Shown: positions 11,480 to 25,763, counted from the stretch's first letter. The stretch: 64,000 nucleotides of DNA from Eudromia elegans (GCA_003342815.1 PTEX01000003.1:5165898-5229897); one strand, 5' to 3'. Program-made: numbers and translations. The notes: generated from the letters alone by a model not told the origin.

Positions 11480-14400
11480 GGATGTGGGAACACGCTTAGA
11501 ACACGAGGAAAGGGTGTCCTCGCCATGGCCCTCTACGTGAAAGCCAGCTCGGAAGATGAAACGCTGCCATCCTTAAAAACACACCGATCTGCTGCGGTAG
11601 CAGTTGGAACACAAAATATTAGAATGATAATTTAATGGTGTTGTGGTGAATTTATCACATTGATCTGTTTATCTAGAAATGTACCCCGCCATCATCTCTT
11701 TTGAAGTTTGTTTAAGAAAAGAAAATGCAAAGTGATCTGACAAACACCATTGTATGTTAAAGGCTTCATTCTCTGGCACGGAAGAGGAATAATTTACATT
11801 CTTTTTTCAACAGTAGCACATGGATAGTAATAGAGTGGCAGTGTGCTGCGAAAACCACCCTTTACATGTTTTTCTGTAAGAGTGACTATAAAGCAGCGGA
11901 ATTTAGAAAATGTACCTAGAAACTATATAAGGAGGCACATTTAAGGCATCCTCGTACACGGTCAGAATGTAAAAAAAAGCTGCAGGAGCAGCGGCTGTGC
12001 CTGGGTGTATTGGTGTGATGAATGTTTCAGTAGATATGCAGAAACGTTTTGTTATGAAATCACCATTTATTATATCCGATATGGCTGGAAATGCAGGTTG
12101 TGGTTTTGTACCAGCAGACCCGATACTGCAGGAGTGAGCAGTGCCTGGAGCCAGGGCTCACGAGGTGCCCTGGGGCAGGAGAAGGCATCAGGGTGGCCCA
12201 GGGCTGGGCACTGCCGCAGCCCTCGCCTGCTCCCTGTGGGCAAGAGCACCCTGCTCTTCACACGGTGTCAAAGAGGGCCGAATAAGTGTTCCCCTGTGGG
12301 AGAAATCCTGCAGGATCCACCTCCGGTCCTGTAGGTAGAAGGGTAGGAGTCCTTCCCTGTGCTGAGTGGCGAGATTGTCTGTGTCCTTAACGGCTTCACG
12401 GTGCTGAACCACTGAATTTTCCTGACTTTGGGCAAGGAAGGCGGATGTTGGAGTGTGGGATTTCGCCGAAGGGATACCCCACAGGTGGATTTGGGTCTCT
12501 GCTCTCTTCTAATGAACATACAGGGGAAAGAGCAAGGTGCTGGATGAGTCGGTTCTCTCATGCAGGAGATGAGACAGTTACAGCGCTCTCGCTTTAAATA
12601 TCTGAACGGCCTGAAATGAAATTTGTTGTCAGCTCGGGGAATGTGGACTGCACGCCCTGCCTGCCAAGAGAAGAAATGCTGACGAGGTGGGAGGACAGGA
12701 GACTGTCCTGACAACTCTGCTTTAAACCTGACAGCTCCAGCTCTCACATAGGGAGGTAAACGGGAGTCATGCTTCGACTTCTTAAGAGGGCGGCACTAGT
12801 CTGTAGTTGCCTGTTGATGAAAAATTAATCCACAAAATCATTAGCATTTAGCACTTCAAGTCTTCAGGATATCTTACAACTGTTAATTTGATTCCCTATA
12901 GCATGCTGTGAAATTGCAAAATTAGTGTTACAGTGCCTTGGTTTTTTTCCATTTTATTCAGCACAGTCTCTCCTTGATTTAAGGCCAAGAGAAACTACGT
13001 TTAGAGCTGGTATTAGAAGCTGTGGCGTTATGAAAATACCGAGTATCTCTGAACAAAGATAGGAAATGTCTAAACAGCAGTATAATTTAAACACAGAGAA
13101 GAGAGGAATAAATTGGAAAGTTTTTTTTTCTACTTTTAAATCATTACACGCATTAAATCTGAAATTTAAACCGTCAAGAGAGAAGAGAATTTGGTATTAG
13201 TAGCCCCATATAAATCCCATAAATGAAAGACAAAAAGCTAAAACTTGGCTGACATTTTGGTCCTTAAGCTCATGCTAGTCTGCTGACGTGCCAGGAGCTG
13301 GGTGTTGCAGCCTGAATGCAATGCGAGGCTTTCCTTTGCCTTGTCTTGCTGCTGCCAAGACCTTTCTTTTCTTTTCTTTTAGCTTTGAGCAACTGTCTGT
13401 TTTTGCTAATTGTAATGAAAAATGTTGACTAAAAACCTGTAATTTCATGTATAACGTTTACATCAGGCATGGATGGAAACGAGTTATATGTAATTACCTC
13501 AAGCTCTGTGGAGACTCACTATTTCCCTGGAAGAGAAGCGGATCCCTGCGTGTGATGGAGGATACCGAGGCTCATCTGCTGTGTCTGTTGCCAGCAGTGA
13601 GTAATTCTGCATTGCAGATCAACAGGCAGCTGTACACGAGCACTGCAAAGGCTGAAGAAGTTCTCTAACACTTTCTACACAGATTTCCAGGGAAAGTCCA
13701 TTACAGATCATCCAAATGCATCTTTGTATTAAATCAAGTGTTTGTATAGCCTAGTTTAAATAAAGGCTTGTAAAAATATTTTATTTGATCAGTATTACAG
13801 AAAATCAGTTCAGAAACACTTCAGGAATACTTCAGCTGATCCCCTGACTGTACAACATTTTTGCAATACCTTTGCACACTGTTTTAGAAATGCCATTTTA
13901 CTCTTGTGTCAAGACTGCAGTAAGATCAGCCTCTCCTAGAAAAATCTATCTTGAAGTTCTGTGCACAGATCCAACTCTTCCACCTGGCGTGCTGCTGTAC
14001 CAACCTGGGGCATAAGAAGACATTTGCACTGAAGATTTGTCAGCAAAGCTCAAAGCAGGCAGGGTACCTGGGAGTAGCAGGGGCCTGTGATTGTCCCTTG
14101 GCATGCCCCGAAGCTGTTGGCTGCATGTGCCTGTGCTCCGCAGCACCACAGGGAAGTGTTTGCTTTGCACAGGGCACTGCTGCCCCCTTCACACAGCCGC
14201 CTTCCTGGGAACCAGGAATGGGTCACGGTGAAAACGTCACAGGGTGGAGTTTGACACTGAGCCCTGCAAAAGGTGACCTCAAGAAAAATTCTCTGAAGAG
14301 CATCAGCCTCAGAGTAAACTGTGCTGAACAACACGATCTTGGGGTTCAACAGAGATGACTTGTCCCTCTTCTGTGCTTTTTAAAACAGGCAGGAAGATGC

Positions 14401-14608
14401 CTATGGTGACTTCCAGAGAAAATTGCTTTCTATGGATATTTAGCCATCACTGTCCCTTACCCAGGGATGGTGCATTTACTCTGTTCCCCTCCAGACCCTC
14501 TGTCCGCTCACTCTGCTCCTTTCTGAGATAAAGCACTGGGTCTGGCAGGCTTTAATCCATGTATTAGTAGAAAACAGCTGGAATGCAGTGTCCTAGAATT
14601 ATGCTGCA
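11480..14608. other. Intergenic, no gene recognised
   Basis: This is mostly AT-rich sequence with a GC-richer patch near 12.1-12.3 kb. There is a short CTTTT pentamer run at about 13366-13380. The short open frames (for example 12268-12747 and 13951-14358) have no recognisable family or splice context. Confidence 0.5.
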
Positions 14609-14830
14609 GTTTAGACTGGAGGGAACCTCTGGAGGTCGTATACAGCCCTTCCTTTGGCAGAACAGGACCAGCCTCAAGCCAGGTCAGGTTGCTCAGGGCC
14701 TTGGCCAGTGCATCCCAGGGGGTGGATGCTCCACAGCCTGTCTGGGCTTCTCTTCCAGTGCTTGACTGCTTCCCTCCTGAAGCCTTTTTTCCTTGCAACT
14801 AATCAGCACTTTCCTTGCTCACCTTGTGTC
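14609..14830 (-). mobile_element. Diverged CR1 fragment, inverted
   Basis: The sequence reads as the reverse complement of a CR1 3' region: GGAGGGAACCTCTGGAGGTC, then a CAGGTTGCTCAGGGCC box, then GGATGCTCCACAGCCTGTCTGG and TTCCAGTGCTTGAC. It is more diverged than the other CR1 copies, so probably older. Confidence 0.8.
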
Positions 14831-17800
14831 TCTTTTTGTGCATTTGGTAGGAGCTGTACTCTAGTTTGCACTATTCACTTGGGTAGTAGATCTTTCAAGA
14901 TTTAGTATCTAGTTTGAGGAAAACAGCATTCTGACAACTTGACTAAAGATATATTGTGCATAAGTGCTAGTAGAGAAGGCTTTTTTTTTTTTTTTGCATC
15001 CTGCAGGAATGACATCTATGACGTTAATGTATCTGTGTTGTTAGCAGTTTTAGGTATCAGGAGGTTGTCTGCAAGATTTATCCTGGCTCTGAAGGGGCTC
15101 ATCCCTTTTCCAGCTCTTCTCATCATTTTTATTTCCTTTGTTTGTTATGGTTACTTTAAAAAGTAACTACATTTGCAGTTATGGTCCCTGCTGTGCAAAA
15201 GGTTTCTGTAGACTCCAAGGGAAGCAGTGGAGATTGGGTTTGGGAGAGGAACCTGCCTCAGTTTTTCCAGCGGTAGAATAGCTTTATGCTTAGTAACAGA
15301 CAAAGCACCATGTTTATCAAAAAATGCTGGGAAAATTACGTCTTGGTTTGATTTTTTATGTGGACATCTTCTGAAATTGAAATCACGCAGAAATTGCTAT
15401 CGGCCTTAGCCTTTCATCTCTGCTATAGATCCCTGCAGTCAAGAGATGGGAAGCGTCCGGATGGTCTGTAAACACAGCTGGCTGGTTTGACGTCAGCTCT
15501 TGCTGGACGCTGCAAAGGGAGGAGGCCGTGGGGTGGCTGCTCCTTGCAGAGCCCCACGGTGCTGCTGGGGCAGCCCATGGCGAGAGCTGGAGAAGGCAGC
15601 TCTGGGCCGCAGTGGCAAAGGGGGAGCGCAAGGAGGAGGGGCGATGTTTTCTGCCTGCCGTTGTGGGGGTCTTCCTAAACGGTGACATGACGGCCTGAAA
15701 GAGAAGGTGCACCTATTACTTGGCAGTGTGGAAGAAGTTGTGTCACTGCTACAATTCAGAGCACACCAAACCACACTGAATTGGCCACAAGAGGTGCTTA
15801 GCCCCGTGCTGAACCAGAGATCCCTTGCATACTGGTCAAGTGGGGCGTTAGCTCTTCATCAGAGAGTTCTTCCAGTTCATACTAAAATGATCAATATTGT
15901 CCCACTTGCCGTAGCCTCACAGGATCTCGACCATCTTCTTGATTCTGGCAAGACTAACCTCTCACACTTTGACGCAGATCTGAAAAGCGGTATGTTCTGT
16001 GAAACACTCCAGTTTTGGTCACACATCCCACCTTGTTGCCTACTACATTATCCTGCCTTGTGTCTGCAGTCTGCTAGCTCCTAGGATGACAGTTTTTATT
16101 TAGTTTCTTCAGTTCATTTAAGGTCTAATGTGAAATGAATCTAAGACCCTATCAGAGAGGAGGTGATAGAAAAATGTTCAGCTGAGATAACTTTTTTTTC
16201 TTTTTGCATAAGCAGCCACCATGTGTATTGTATGTATAGTATGGAAACTTTCTTCTAGGAAATGCTAATGGCTAGATAGAGCATCCCTGCATTGCAAACA
16301 CTACAAAGTAAGTACATGGCAAGCTGTGGGAAGCCTCTCATCCAGAGCTGCAGCCACACAGCCTGCTTCTGCAAGCAATGATAGATACTCTGCTGTCACA
16401 AAGAGTTTCCATAGTCTTCAAGAACTGAAAAAAACATCCAGCACAACCCGTATCTTCCTCCATATTGCAATCCATTGTCTGACTCAGGGACCCAGCAACA
16501 CTAACAGGTGTTCAGGGCAGACACTGCTGCAGGAACGTGAGCATGCTGCGTGTGCGGGTCTTGGGGAGGAAGTGCAAGGTCAGGAGGGAGTGATGGGAAT
16601 GGCACCAAGCGCAGTTATCTCAAGGAACCATAGTCTACTCCAGCAATAAAGAGGATCAACCACTACCGATGGTCTTCTTGGCTTCAGCATGTACTTTGGA
16701 GTGGAAAGTTACAGAAGATAAAGATTGCCTCTGAAATCCAGATTTAGAACCAGGAGTAGATTCTGAACTCCTCTTAGCTGCCTTAGGCTCTGGAGTTAGA
16801 TCATGAACCATTTCCACTCGGGGTGATAACGTGTGAACAGGGGAGGACAGAGAGATTACAGTACAAAAATTACCTCTTCCCTTCCCCTGCAGTTACCCTA
16901 TACCTGAATGTTGTGGAAATAAGATCCAGCCCTGTCTTTGGGTGATTAAATTGTTTATTTAATACAAACATAAAGGCATATTTTCTGTGAAAGAAAGACA
17001 AGTTAGTTTAATGTTGCCTTGGTTAATAAAGAGTTATTGTGAGCCTACTACATAAATATTTACTGTTTACTTTATACTGCTTGTTTTCTTTATATTTTTA
17101 GAGAACAGCTCCCAAATTTATTTGTTTTATGCTCTCACCTTGGGCCTGGCTTGTCTCCTGTCCCTAGACAGTGTGGTTCTCTAAACAAGGAAATTGCTTT
17201 CCTGTTGGCTTGGCAAGGAGGTGTTTTGGGTCTGGGCACAGACAAACAGCCAAGAATGATATTTGTTTAATATAAACATTTAGGAAGATCTGAAGCCTTC
17301 GAGCTAGGCCTGGTAGTTTTTCCTGCCCTTCCAGCGGCAGAGGGTTTGGAGAGGTGGTGAGAACCTGGAGCTTTCCCCACAAAAGGCTTGCACCTCATAG
17401 GAAGCTCTGCAGAGGTCCAGGAGCATCAGGAAGATGCTCAGTGTGCTGAAGGTGGGAGCTGCCCTGCTCATTGTTTGGAGCTCGTGGCACATGTCTCCTA
17501 TGGACACTTTGGTTTGCAAGTCAGGAATCCAGGTCCCTTCCTCTTTCCCCAGCATCAGTTTTGCCCAATGCATTTCATGTGTCCTGGAGCAGGTCCAGAT
17601 TGCAAGCTAAGTATTTCAGAGCAGTATTTTGAGAGGTAAGATTATCTCTTCGACCAGCTTTGATGCTGAGCACCGGGGCTAAACAGCAGCCCCATCAGAC
17701 TCTCTCTTCAAAAAGCCTTTGAACTTCAAACACATCTCTGTAGCTCACAGCTTCTTGTAACTCCAGAAGTGCGTGCACTTTGACTGCATGTTATATAATA

Positions 17801-18975
17801 AGTCTTTTATTTTCCCTTTGCTTGTGATCGCGTTATGGAGGCCGTCTTCTTAAATTTCAGCAACCCTAAGGCAGCCTGAGTCATGTGTACGAGTCTCTTT
17901 TTTTCACGGTCGTGTAAGTTAGTGAGTTGCAAAGGTCATGGGAATGAGTTATTTAAAAACTAAAACATGCTGGGCTCTATCCAGCTTAGAATAGATGAGC
18001 TCAGAAAAGCTTTTACGTTTTATATTACAGCATTGGTTATCAAGGACTGATTAACTTCAAGTCAGTATTTCTGTTTCCTTAACAAACTACACTAACACAC
18101 AGCCTCAAATATTCCTACTTCTTTTGTATGTGTTGCTGATACAATCCTGCATTGCCACAGGGCAACGATAAAATGCTGCTGTCAGTCCTCAGAAAGCAAA
18201 TGCATTTGCAAGTTTTGCCTTCATGGCCACAGTGCTAATGCTCGTTAGCTTTCAGTGCTCGCCAGATTTAATCTTCCTCTCCCTTTTCTCTCAGCATTAG
18301 CACTAGGTTCATTTGGTAGCCACAATTCCTACCTGAGCACATCATTCCTCCCACTGGAGAGCCTGGCTGGCACGAGGAACCTCTCCCCTGTGCTGCTCTG
18401 TGATTTGGCTCGGTTATAGCAATGCTATGCAGGAAAATGGCATGGGGAGAAAGAACTGTGGAGTGCGTAGGGCACAGTTTTCTGTCTCTGCTCTGTGTGC
18501 CCCGTATCTCTGTTTGAGTCATCCTGCTGCAGCCACCTCTGTAGAAAGCACTTTCTGCTCCCTTCACTGCCCTCCCGGGTCCTCCAAGCTAGCAACCTCA
18601 TGGAGTGCTAATCCCAGCGTTTGGCCATGCTTTCATGTGAAGTGCTCCAGAGCAGCCCCAAAGCTCTTCTTTAATGTGGATCGTTTCACAAGGCAGTTCA
18701 GACAGCTCAGTGGGGGCAGGCACTGATGAATGGGCACCTAGAGCCAGGGCTGTGGGAGCAGGACATCATGTGGAATTGTTGTGGTGCTCTTCAACAAGTC
18801 TGTGCAAATACCCCAACCTAATTTTGACCGTTTGCGAAATCCCATGAGTGCAATTGTAATTTATTTCCATTTTCATGCAGCAACAGAATGTGTATGATCT
18901 GATAATTTCTTGGTGAAAACAGTAGCAGAAAGTTATGAGATAAAATAAAGTGGGTTAAAATGAGCTTTGTATGAG
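14831..18975. other. Intergenic, no gene recognised
   Basis: Short open frames occur throughout but none has splice sites or a recognisable family. A T-tract lies at about 14981-14995. One copy of a 20-bp exact repeat shared with 24318-24337 lies at 16821-16840. Confidence 0.5.
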
Positions 18976-19303
18976 GAATCAAATACCTGAGAGATGAATG
19001 TAGGGAGGAGGGGTCCAAACTCTTCTTGATGGTGGCGAGTGACAGGGCAAGGGGTAATGGGCACAAGTTGAAACACAGGAAGTTCTATGTCCATGTGAGG
19101 AAAAACAACTTTGCTGTGAGGGTGACAGAGCCCTGGAACAGGTTGCCCAGAGATGTTGTGGAGCCTCCTTCTCCGGAGATCTTCAAACCCACCTGGATGC
19201 CACCCTGTGCCCCGTGCTCTGGGTGTCCCTGCTGGAGCAGAGGGTTGGACTAGATCATCTTTAGAGGTTCCTTCTAATGTTAACCATTCTGTGACTCTGT
19301 GAA
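18976..19303 (+). mobile_element. CR1 LINE 3' fragment
   Basis: This longer CR1 tail starts near AAATACCTGAGAGATGAATG and runs through GGCACAAGTTGAAACACAGG, CCCTGGAACAGGTTGCCCAG and GGTTGGACTAGATCATC to a terminal ATTCTGTGACTCTGTGA. It is 5'-truncated and non-coding. Confidence 0.95.
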
Positions 19304-21748
19304 TCAGTTAAATGACTCCTGGACAATCAAAACAGTGCAGTCAGCCATGCAAAATACTATACCAGCATCACAAACAAAGCAGTACCTGTTCTGTACAGGC
19401 TAAGCTACAGTGTGTTGGCAAATGATATGGACAAGAGGTAGTTAAGCCCTCACTTTGCGGAGTCAAATGTGCTCATATAAGAGAAAAAGGAAGAAGATCA
19501 AAAGTGGAGAGTGGGAATGCAAGGGACAGAGTAAAACAAGGTCAGGAACACTGAAAATAACAGAAAAAGAGAGCACTGGGGCAAAGTGCTTGCTGGAAAA
19601 AGCCTCAATGTGAGCACAGATAGGTTCTTGCTGTTTGCCTGCCTGCTTTCTGATGTGCTCAGGAAAACAAGAACTTTGTACATGTCTTTAGATAAAAGAA
19701 TCTCCATAAAGAATAACACTTGACTCCACCACAGTACACTGAGCACCCATGATCTGACTCTGGAAGACTGCTGGGATCAAACAGGGACAAGTGCAAAAGG
19801 AGAACTGGTGTGAGGTAGAGAGAAGGAGCTCAAGGGCTTTGAGGTTTTAACAAAAAAAAATCCCAGTGATTTTCCCAGATTCAAGTCTTGCTATTATGTA
19901 TTTCTGTGTATTGGCAGGTAGAATATCAGAGATTTAAAGAGTTGCATGCTGCATGCATCTTATTAACAAAGGAATTAACCAGCGTCAAAGCTCAATGCAT
20001 TGGGTTCATCCGCAAGATCCCGCTTAAACCTACCGCCTGCAAACTGGCAATGAACGTGCTGTCCTCCAGCGGAGGACCCTGAGCTAGAGCAGTGTGTGGA
20101 GTGTGTGCTGTCTTTCCAGCGCTGCTTCTTCCCTCCTGAGCTGCTTCCGGTCGAGCTGTGCTCCCTCCTTCCTACTGATCTCCTGCCTGGCCTTTTGGGG
20201 ACACCACTTAGTCACTTCCTGGGCAGACAAAAGGCGTCCATCAGAGCTCATGACACTCGCCCTGCACCCCTGCAGTGGGAGGTTGTTGCAACTACACTTG
20301 AGAAGTGAGCATGAAGATGACAGCAGGGGTGACAGCAGGGATGGGAGGCGGCAGAGCACAGCAGGACAGTGCGTGCGTCCCTCGGCCCTGTGGCAAATGT
20401 GGAGGAGTTTTCTCTGACTTCACTTTCACAGCCATCGGAGTGAGTAAGCAGGCCAAATGAGAAGTCCGTTAGTGTTAGTTTTCATTAGCTTTTCACGTGA
20501 AGCTCGCAGAGCTGAGTGAAGTCACTGCAGTGAAGCACTGCAGCAGGAGAGACTAACTGAAAGCTTGTTGAGTCTGCGAAAATTAACTCTGAGGTAAAGA
20601 ACAAGCGTGATAAGGATGTTTTTTCTCCCTGAGGCAGTTTCCCCAGCAGTGATGGCAAGAGAGCCTTGCTCTGCACGAGCAGTGGGAGCCGCTCTGGGAA
20701 GCTCCGGATTCCTGGGGCTGCAGTAAAGGTCAGCGTGCCGTGTCCTTTGGTCCCGGGCAGATTTGCTGCCAGTCCACGTGGCCGTCAGCTCTGAGCAGCT
20801 CCAGCCCGCGGTGTGTTGGTCAGTGCTGCCACGTGCACGAGAGCGGCGTGCGCCGTGCCCGCTGCGTGCCCGGAGGCGTGGGCCGCACGGTGCTGCTGCG
20901 TGGCCCGCGCCCAGCGCCCCGGGCACACCAGCAAGGAGAGGTCGAGAACGTTACTGTGCTGCCAAGCGTGCCGCTGAAGAAAAGAGGAGGGAAAAACACA
21001 CAAAAAAGGCCAGTTCAAATGGTGGAGGATGACCTCTCCACCTTCCTGCCACCAAGGCCAAACCCTCGGCAGCAGCGAGGTGCTGGGAAGCCACGTGTCC
21101 GCCACCAGCTCTACCCTGACCCCATGGAGGAAGGAGTCCTTCCCTCCCAAGCGGAAACTCTGCTTAGTTTTCTTGCGTCCACATGCCGCTAACCAGCCTC
21201 ATGTGGTGAACCCAAACCAATGGACCACCAAATGTAAATGTGTTGCCGTTGCTTCAGTTTGGTACGTTGGTCTTAGAAATATCGAGGCAGATCAGGGCTC
21301 TGAGCTTTCTTCCTCTTCTTTCAGTCACCAATAAACAGCAAGTGGAAGGTCATTCGCCGGCTGCTCTAAACCAGACGACTCTATCTTGTATAAGGAGAAG
21401 GGTGTTGGTTTTGCTTTTCATAATTTGTTCTCGTTCTTCCTCTTGCTGCTCCTCTGTCAGCTACAAGCACTCTGCACCAGTTGCTGCAGCCGCGATAAAT
21501 CCTTTCTGCTTGGCAAGCCCAGCCCGGTGCCAAGCCTTGCTGGGCTGACGTCGCGTAGTTTCACAACCCTGTTTCTTCCTTCTTGGACAGAGTGCTCTCA
21601 TTCTCTGCTGAATTTTGGCTGCTCTGTGAAGTGGCCCCGCTGGGAAGTGCAGGCAAGAGCTGCATGGTGGCGGCACGGAGCAGGTCAGGCTGAGCTGGAA
21701 GTGCGAGGGCAGGTGGGAAGCAGGCAGCAGGTGGCCTACCATGGTGGG

Positions 21749-21832
21749 CACCTCACCTCGCCTCGCCTCGCCTCACCTCACCTCACCTCGCCTTGCCTCA
21801 CCTCACCTTGCCTCACCTCACCTCACCTTGGT
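21749..21832. repeat. Pentanucleotide CCTCA/CCTCG repeat
   Basis: This is a tandem array of 5-bp units (CCTCA, CCTCG, CCTTG) covering about 80 bp. The pyrimidine strand is on plus, so the array is a polypurine tract on the minus strand. Confidence 0.9.
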
Positions 21833-24800
21833 AGGGAGGCGGCGGCAGGAACAGGCGGGTGCCACACGGACAGGGCTGTCCCAGGGGCAGGGACAGCGGT
21901 CGCCTTCCAGCCGACGGGCTGGGTGCTGAGGGGACTAGGGCTTCGCTCGCCTGTTACTGCTATTTTGTCCCTGCGGATCTTGCGCCGCCCCTGGCCCTGA
22001 CTCCTTCCTGGGTGACACCAGGGGCCGTGGCGCCATGCAAAGCTGGAGACATTCCTCGTAGAGTTTGGGTTTTGTTAGAGTTCATGTCTTTGAAGTGTCT
22101 GCAAGGCAACATTACAGATTGATTACTCAGGCTTGCTGGGTGCACCAGCTTTCTATACTCCCTGTTAAATACTGTGAATGAAGGTTACCATAGTTACAGT
22201 TCAGTTCAGGAACGAGCTTTTTAAAATTGTAATTCCAGTCTCTTATTCTGATTCTTCTTGTGCTGATACAATGAAATACATGTTTCCATCTCTGTATTAA
22301 CCCTGATATGAAAGACTTTGTTCATTCATTTTCAAAAGCATGAGCAAGAGGGAGAGGAGGGCATTTTTCACTCTCCCCTTTTTACCAAACCAAGTAATCT
22401 ATGGTACTTCCTGCAATCAGAAGGTCTGCATAAATCCTGTTTATAACTACTGCTTATTTCATGAAATTTAGTATCGCATTTTAGTTAGGCACAAAAATAT
22501 ACACTATAAAATAATCAAGTACAGCCATGATTTCCTTTGTGAACGATATATTGCATGTACAGAAGTGCACTCTACTAGCATTAGGATTTTGATTAAAAGA
22601 GCAGGTCCTCATGCAACTGGATTCAGCAGGAGTCTTAACACTGTCCTCCATGCAGTTTGAGTCACGTCTTAGAAAGGCAGAAGGTGTGAAGGAATCCTCA
22701 AGGGTTTCATGCAGTACGTACCGAGAAGTGAACGTGTCCTCCTCCAGGTGAGAAATGGCGAGTGTGAATCTCGCCGCCAGAACAGCACGCCTGCAGCAGG
22801 GGCTGGCACATGGGGACTGACACACGGTGGGCAGCAGCAGTGCAGGAAGCCTCAGGAGCTCCTGGCTCCGTGCAGGCCAGTGCGAGACGATGCATCGGCT
22901 CCTCTCACTGCATGCAGGAGTGGCAGCAGATCTGGACACAGAGGGTGCCTGCCTTGGCGGGTGACAGGGCCACCCTTTTCCCCATGCGTTTGCTCCTTGG
23001 GGTTTTTCCCCTGCTAGAATCAAGCTTGTGTTCACCCTCCAGAAGGGATCCACTCGCCGCTTGGGACAAACCACCATAAACTGACGGGAACAGGGATTTT
23101 GTTTCAAAGCATCCCCACCAGCCACACATGACATTGGCACAATTATGGCACAGCATTAGCAGAACAGTAAGCAAGACCAACATCTGCCACACTTCAGTAC
23201 TAAAACGGAGCTCTCAGAAGTTATATTTGTGTAGCAGCTATACATGATGGGCATAATGAAATATGCATTTCATATCCCTCATGAAATAAGTGTGGAATTT
23301 GCTCGCAGCCTGTGTAGTGTGCAGGCAGATGCTCCACTGAGCAGAGCTGCTCCGGGGCCTCAGTGGCAAGGATGCCTTTGCACAGGGGTTGGGCCTCCTG
23401 ATGAGTCACACGCGCACAATGCACAGTGGAAATCTCATTTCCCCGGTTACTCAGAGGTGAAATATTTTTGGAATCAAGCCTGGTTTGTGTTAGGAATATT
23501 AAGGATGTTTCTGCTTTTCTGATAAAGCTCAGTAAGAAGAGAGGAATCATTGCTTGAGTTGCCGTTGAGTTCTTTCACAAAGCACACATCTGAGCTTTCC
23601 TTTCCAGATTGGTTTGCACAGCTTTGTCCAAAACATGCCTTGAAAAAGTCTCGTCACCCTCTGGATCAAATACTGAGGATTGCACTTACTCTTTCATCTT
23701 TGCTTTATATTTAATACCCTACAGCAAACTGGCATTGAACCTTCATCTGAAATAGAGGCTGTAAGAAATCTGCAATTTTTCAAGTTCTGGTGTTGTAATA
23801 ACATAAAAAAGTCAGACAACAAATTTTTTTTTTTAAAAAGGAGTTTTAGTTCAACTAAAGCTATTCAAGTTTGTCAGTATGATGAATAGAATTGAAACCG
23901 TATTTTAATTAAAATCTAAGCACTGGAGTGAGCGCTCAAATATTCCCATAGCTAAAATCTGAGGAGGCTGAGAGTGAAACAATGCTGGAACTGAAGGCCA
24001 GTGAATGAAGTGGGGCATAGTCGTGTTCGGATATTTGTGCATGGCACTGATCAACTCTAAAGACATCTGGATTGGAGTGGCTGGGAGCAGAACGTGCTCT
24101 TCCATGGATTACAGCAAACTGTGCAAGCGCAGGCAATCAGAGGGAAGGAGGACAAAGATTAACCAGTTGTGTATCTCAGGAATCAGCAAACCCCTCTCCA
24201 TCAGGATGGGAAAGGACAGACCTTGCACAAATCAAAGCATTTCTCCATCCATTTGGTAAATCATTAGGGCTTCTAAACTCTTCTCTGTGGTGAGAGAAAT
24301 GCAGGCATTATGAACAGGGTGATAACGTGTGAACAGATGGGTTAGGAGAGAGCTTTTCACCTGGCTGCCTGGTGAGCTGGCCAGGTCCAGGGGGAGAATG
24401 GAGATACTGAACTCACACAGGAGGCGCAGGGTGGTCTCCGGTGCACCCGTTTGGTGCAATTTCTTTGTTCACGTCCATTGTAGTGGCATAAAGCCAATCC
24501 ATACCACAGGATTAGCAATAAGCAAGAAAACCATCCAGATTCACTCCTGACAGGGTGGCCCCCTCGCTACAGAGGGCACTGGTTTTGTTTAATTTGTGTA
24601 TGATCTTCATGGAACTAAGTAAGAGGCATCACACTGAGCACAGTAATGATTTCTGCCTGGATCTGCTGAAGTCCCAATACTGCAACCTTGTTAGTAGATG
24701 CTTTTAATGAACTACAGCAACAAGGTCTGACAGTCCAAATAGTAGGAAAAACAGGGTGATACGTCAGTCCCAGATATATGTGATGTGAACAAGCCATCTC

Positions 24801-25706
24801 ATTACCCATGCTGTGGGCATCGTGCCTCAGCTGTGGCAATGGGCACCCTTCTCTTCCCTGAAGTTCTTTGTTTTGCTCACACTCACTAGCTTGCTGTCCC
24901 TCATCTCACCCCTTCCTTTCAGTGAGTTACTCCTTTTATTGAGTTCTATTCAGTTATATTGGCTTAAATCCTGCTTGAGCACTGGGGATCTATTTCAAAA
25001 GACTCTCCCAGTTTGGCACCTGATACTGCCTGGCATGATGGAAGGAAGGTCTTCCCAGAAAGACAGCCTACGATAGCCCCAGCCAAAGCAGTCTGGCTCT
25101 TATTCCCCCGTCTCTGCAGCAGCTTCACGCCGATGATACACGTCAAAGAAACAACAGCTGTTGTTACGACACCTTGGGAATCATTGGCAAACAGCTCTTG
25201 CAAACATCAAACGCAGCAGAGATAAGCACCCGGATAACAGGCTGAAGCGTGTGCCCTCAACACAGCGAAGCCAGCACCCAGGGCGACGTATTTCCCCATA
25301 AGAAATCCACAGGAAGAATTCCGTGTCCTGCAGCAGAGGAGAGCAAGGACCGCAGAGTTAGCGCTTCAGAAAGCAATGGGCTGCAGGGCAGTACCGAGGT
25401 TGGTCACGAGAGGCAGTTCCTCAGTTTTCCCCATCTCAGGGGTCTAGGGCAAGGTTGGTCTGCTGGGAATGAGCCACCCATGCAGGATGTCTGCTAAAGG
25501 GTCGGGTCCAGCACTCCCCTTCCCAGCAGCACCAGGACAAGGGGATTTGTACGTCACAGACCCAAGGCAGATACCCAGTTTCAAGACAGGATCTGGACAG
25601 AGATGCAGACCTGTTTGCATCTGCAAGATGAAGAGCTCTGAAGAGAAAACTTTGGTTTTAGGTTGAGGTTGGTTATTTAGGGTTTGGTACTCCTGCAAAC
25701 TTCCCT

Positions 25707-25763
25707 TTTTTTTTGTTTTGTTTTGTTTTTTGTTTGTTTGTTTGTGTTTTTTTTTTTTTTTTA
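25707..25763. repeat. T-rich simple repeat
   Basis: T-tracts interspersed with G (GTTTT and GTTTGTTT units) run into a long pure T stretch. There is no sign of an associated retroposed body. Confidence 0.85.

Larger units (their letters stand above)
9990..11480. promoter_or_regulatory. CpG-island promoter of PDP1
   Basis: This is a long GC- and CpG-rich block surrounding the first PDP1 exon and interrupted by the assembly gap. Reading the minus strand toward the gene there is an E-box CACGTG (10692-10697) beside the gap, a CCAAT box (ATTGG on plus, 10666-10670) and a TATA-like TTTATAA (10632-10639). That spacing would place a start site near 10600. The motifs are seen directly; their use is inferred. 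The block continues to about 11.4 kb beyond the gap, so a divergent noncoding transcript is possible. Confidence 0.7.

Noticed and set aside
15700..16080. Possible decayed coding or repeat segment around 15.7-16.1 kb
   Set aside because: The single plus-strand frame has no recognisable family, and no terminal repeats or tails mark it as mobile.
21386..22000. 204-codon plus-strand frame
   Set aside because: It reads through the CCTCA/CCTCG repeat and has no recognisable domain or splice context.
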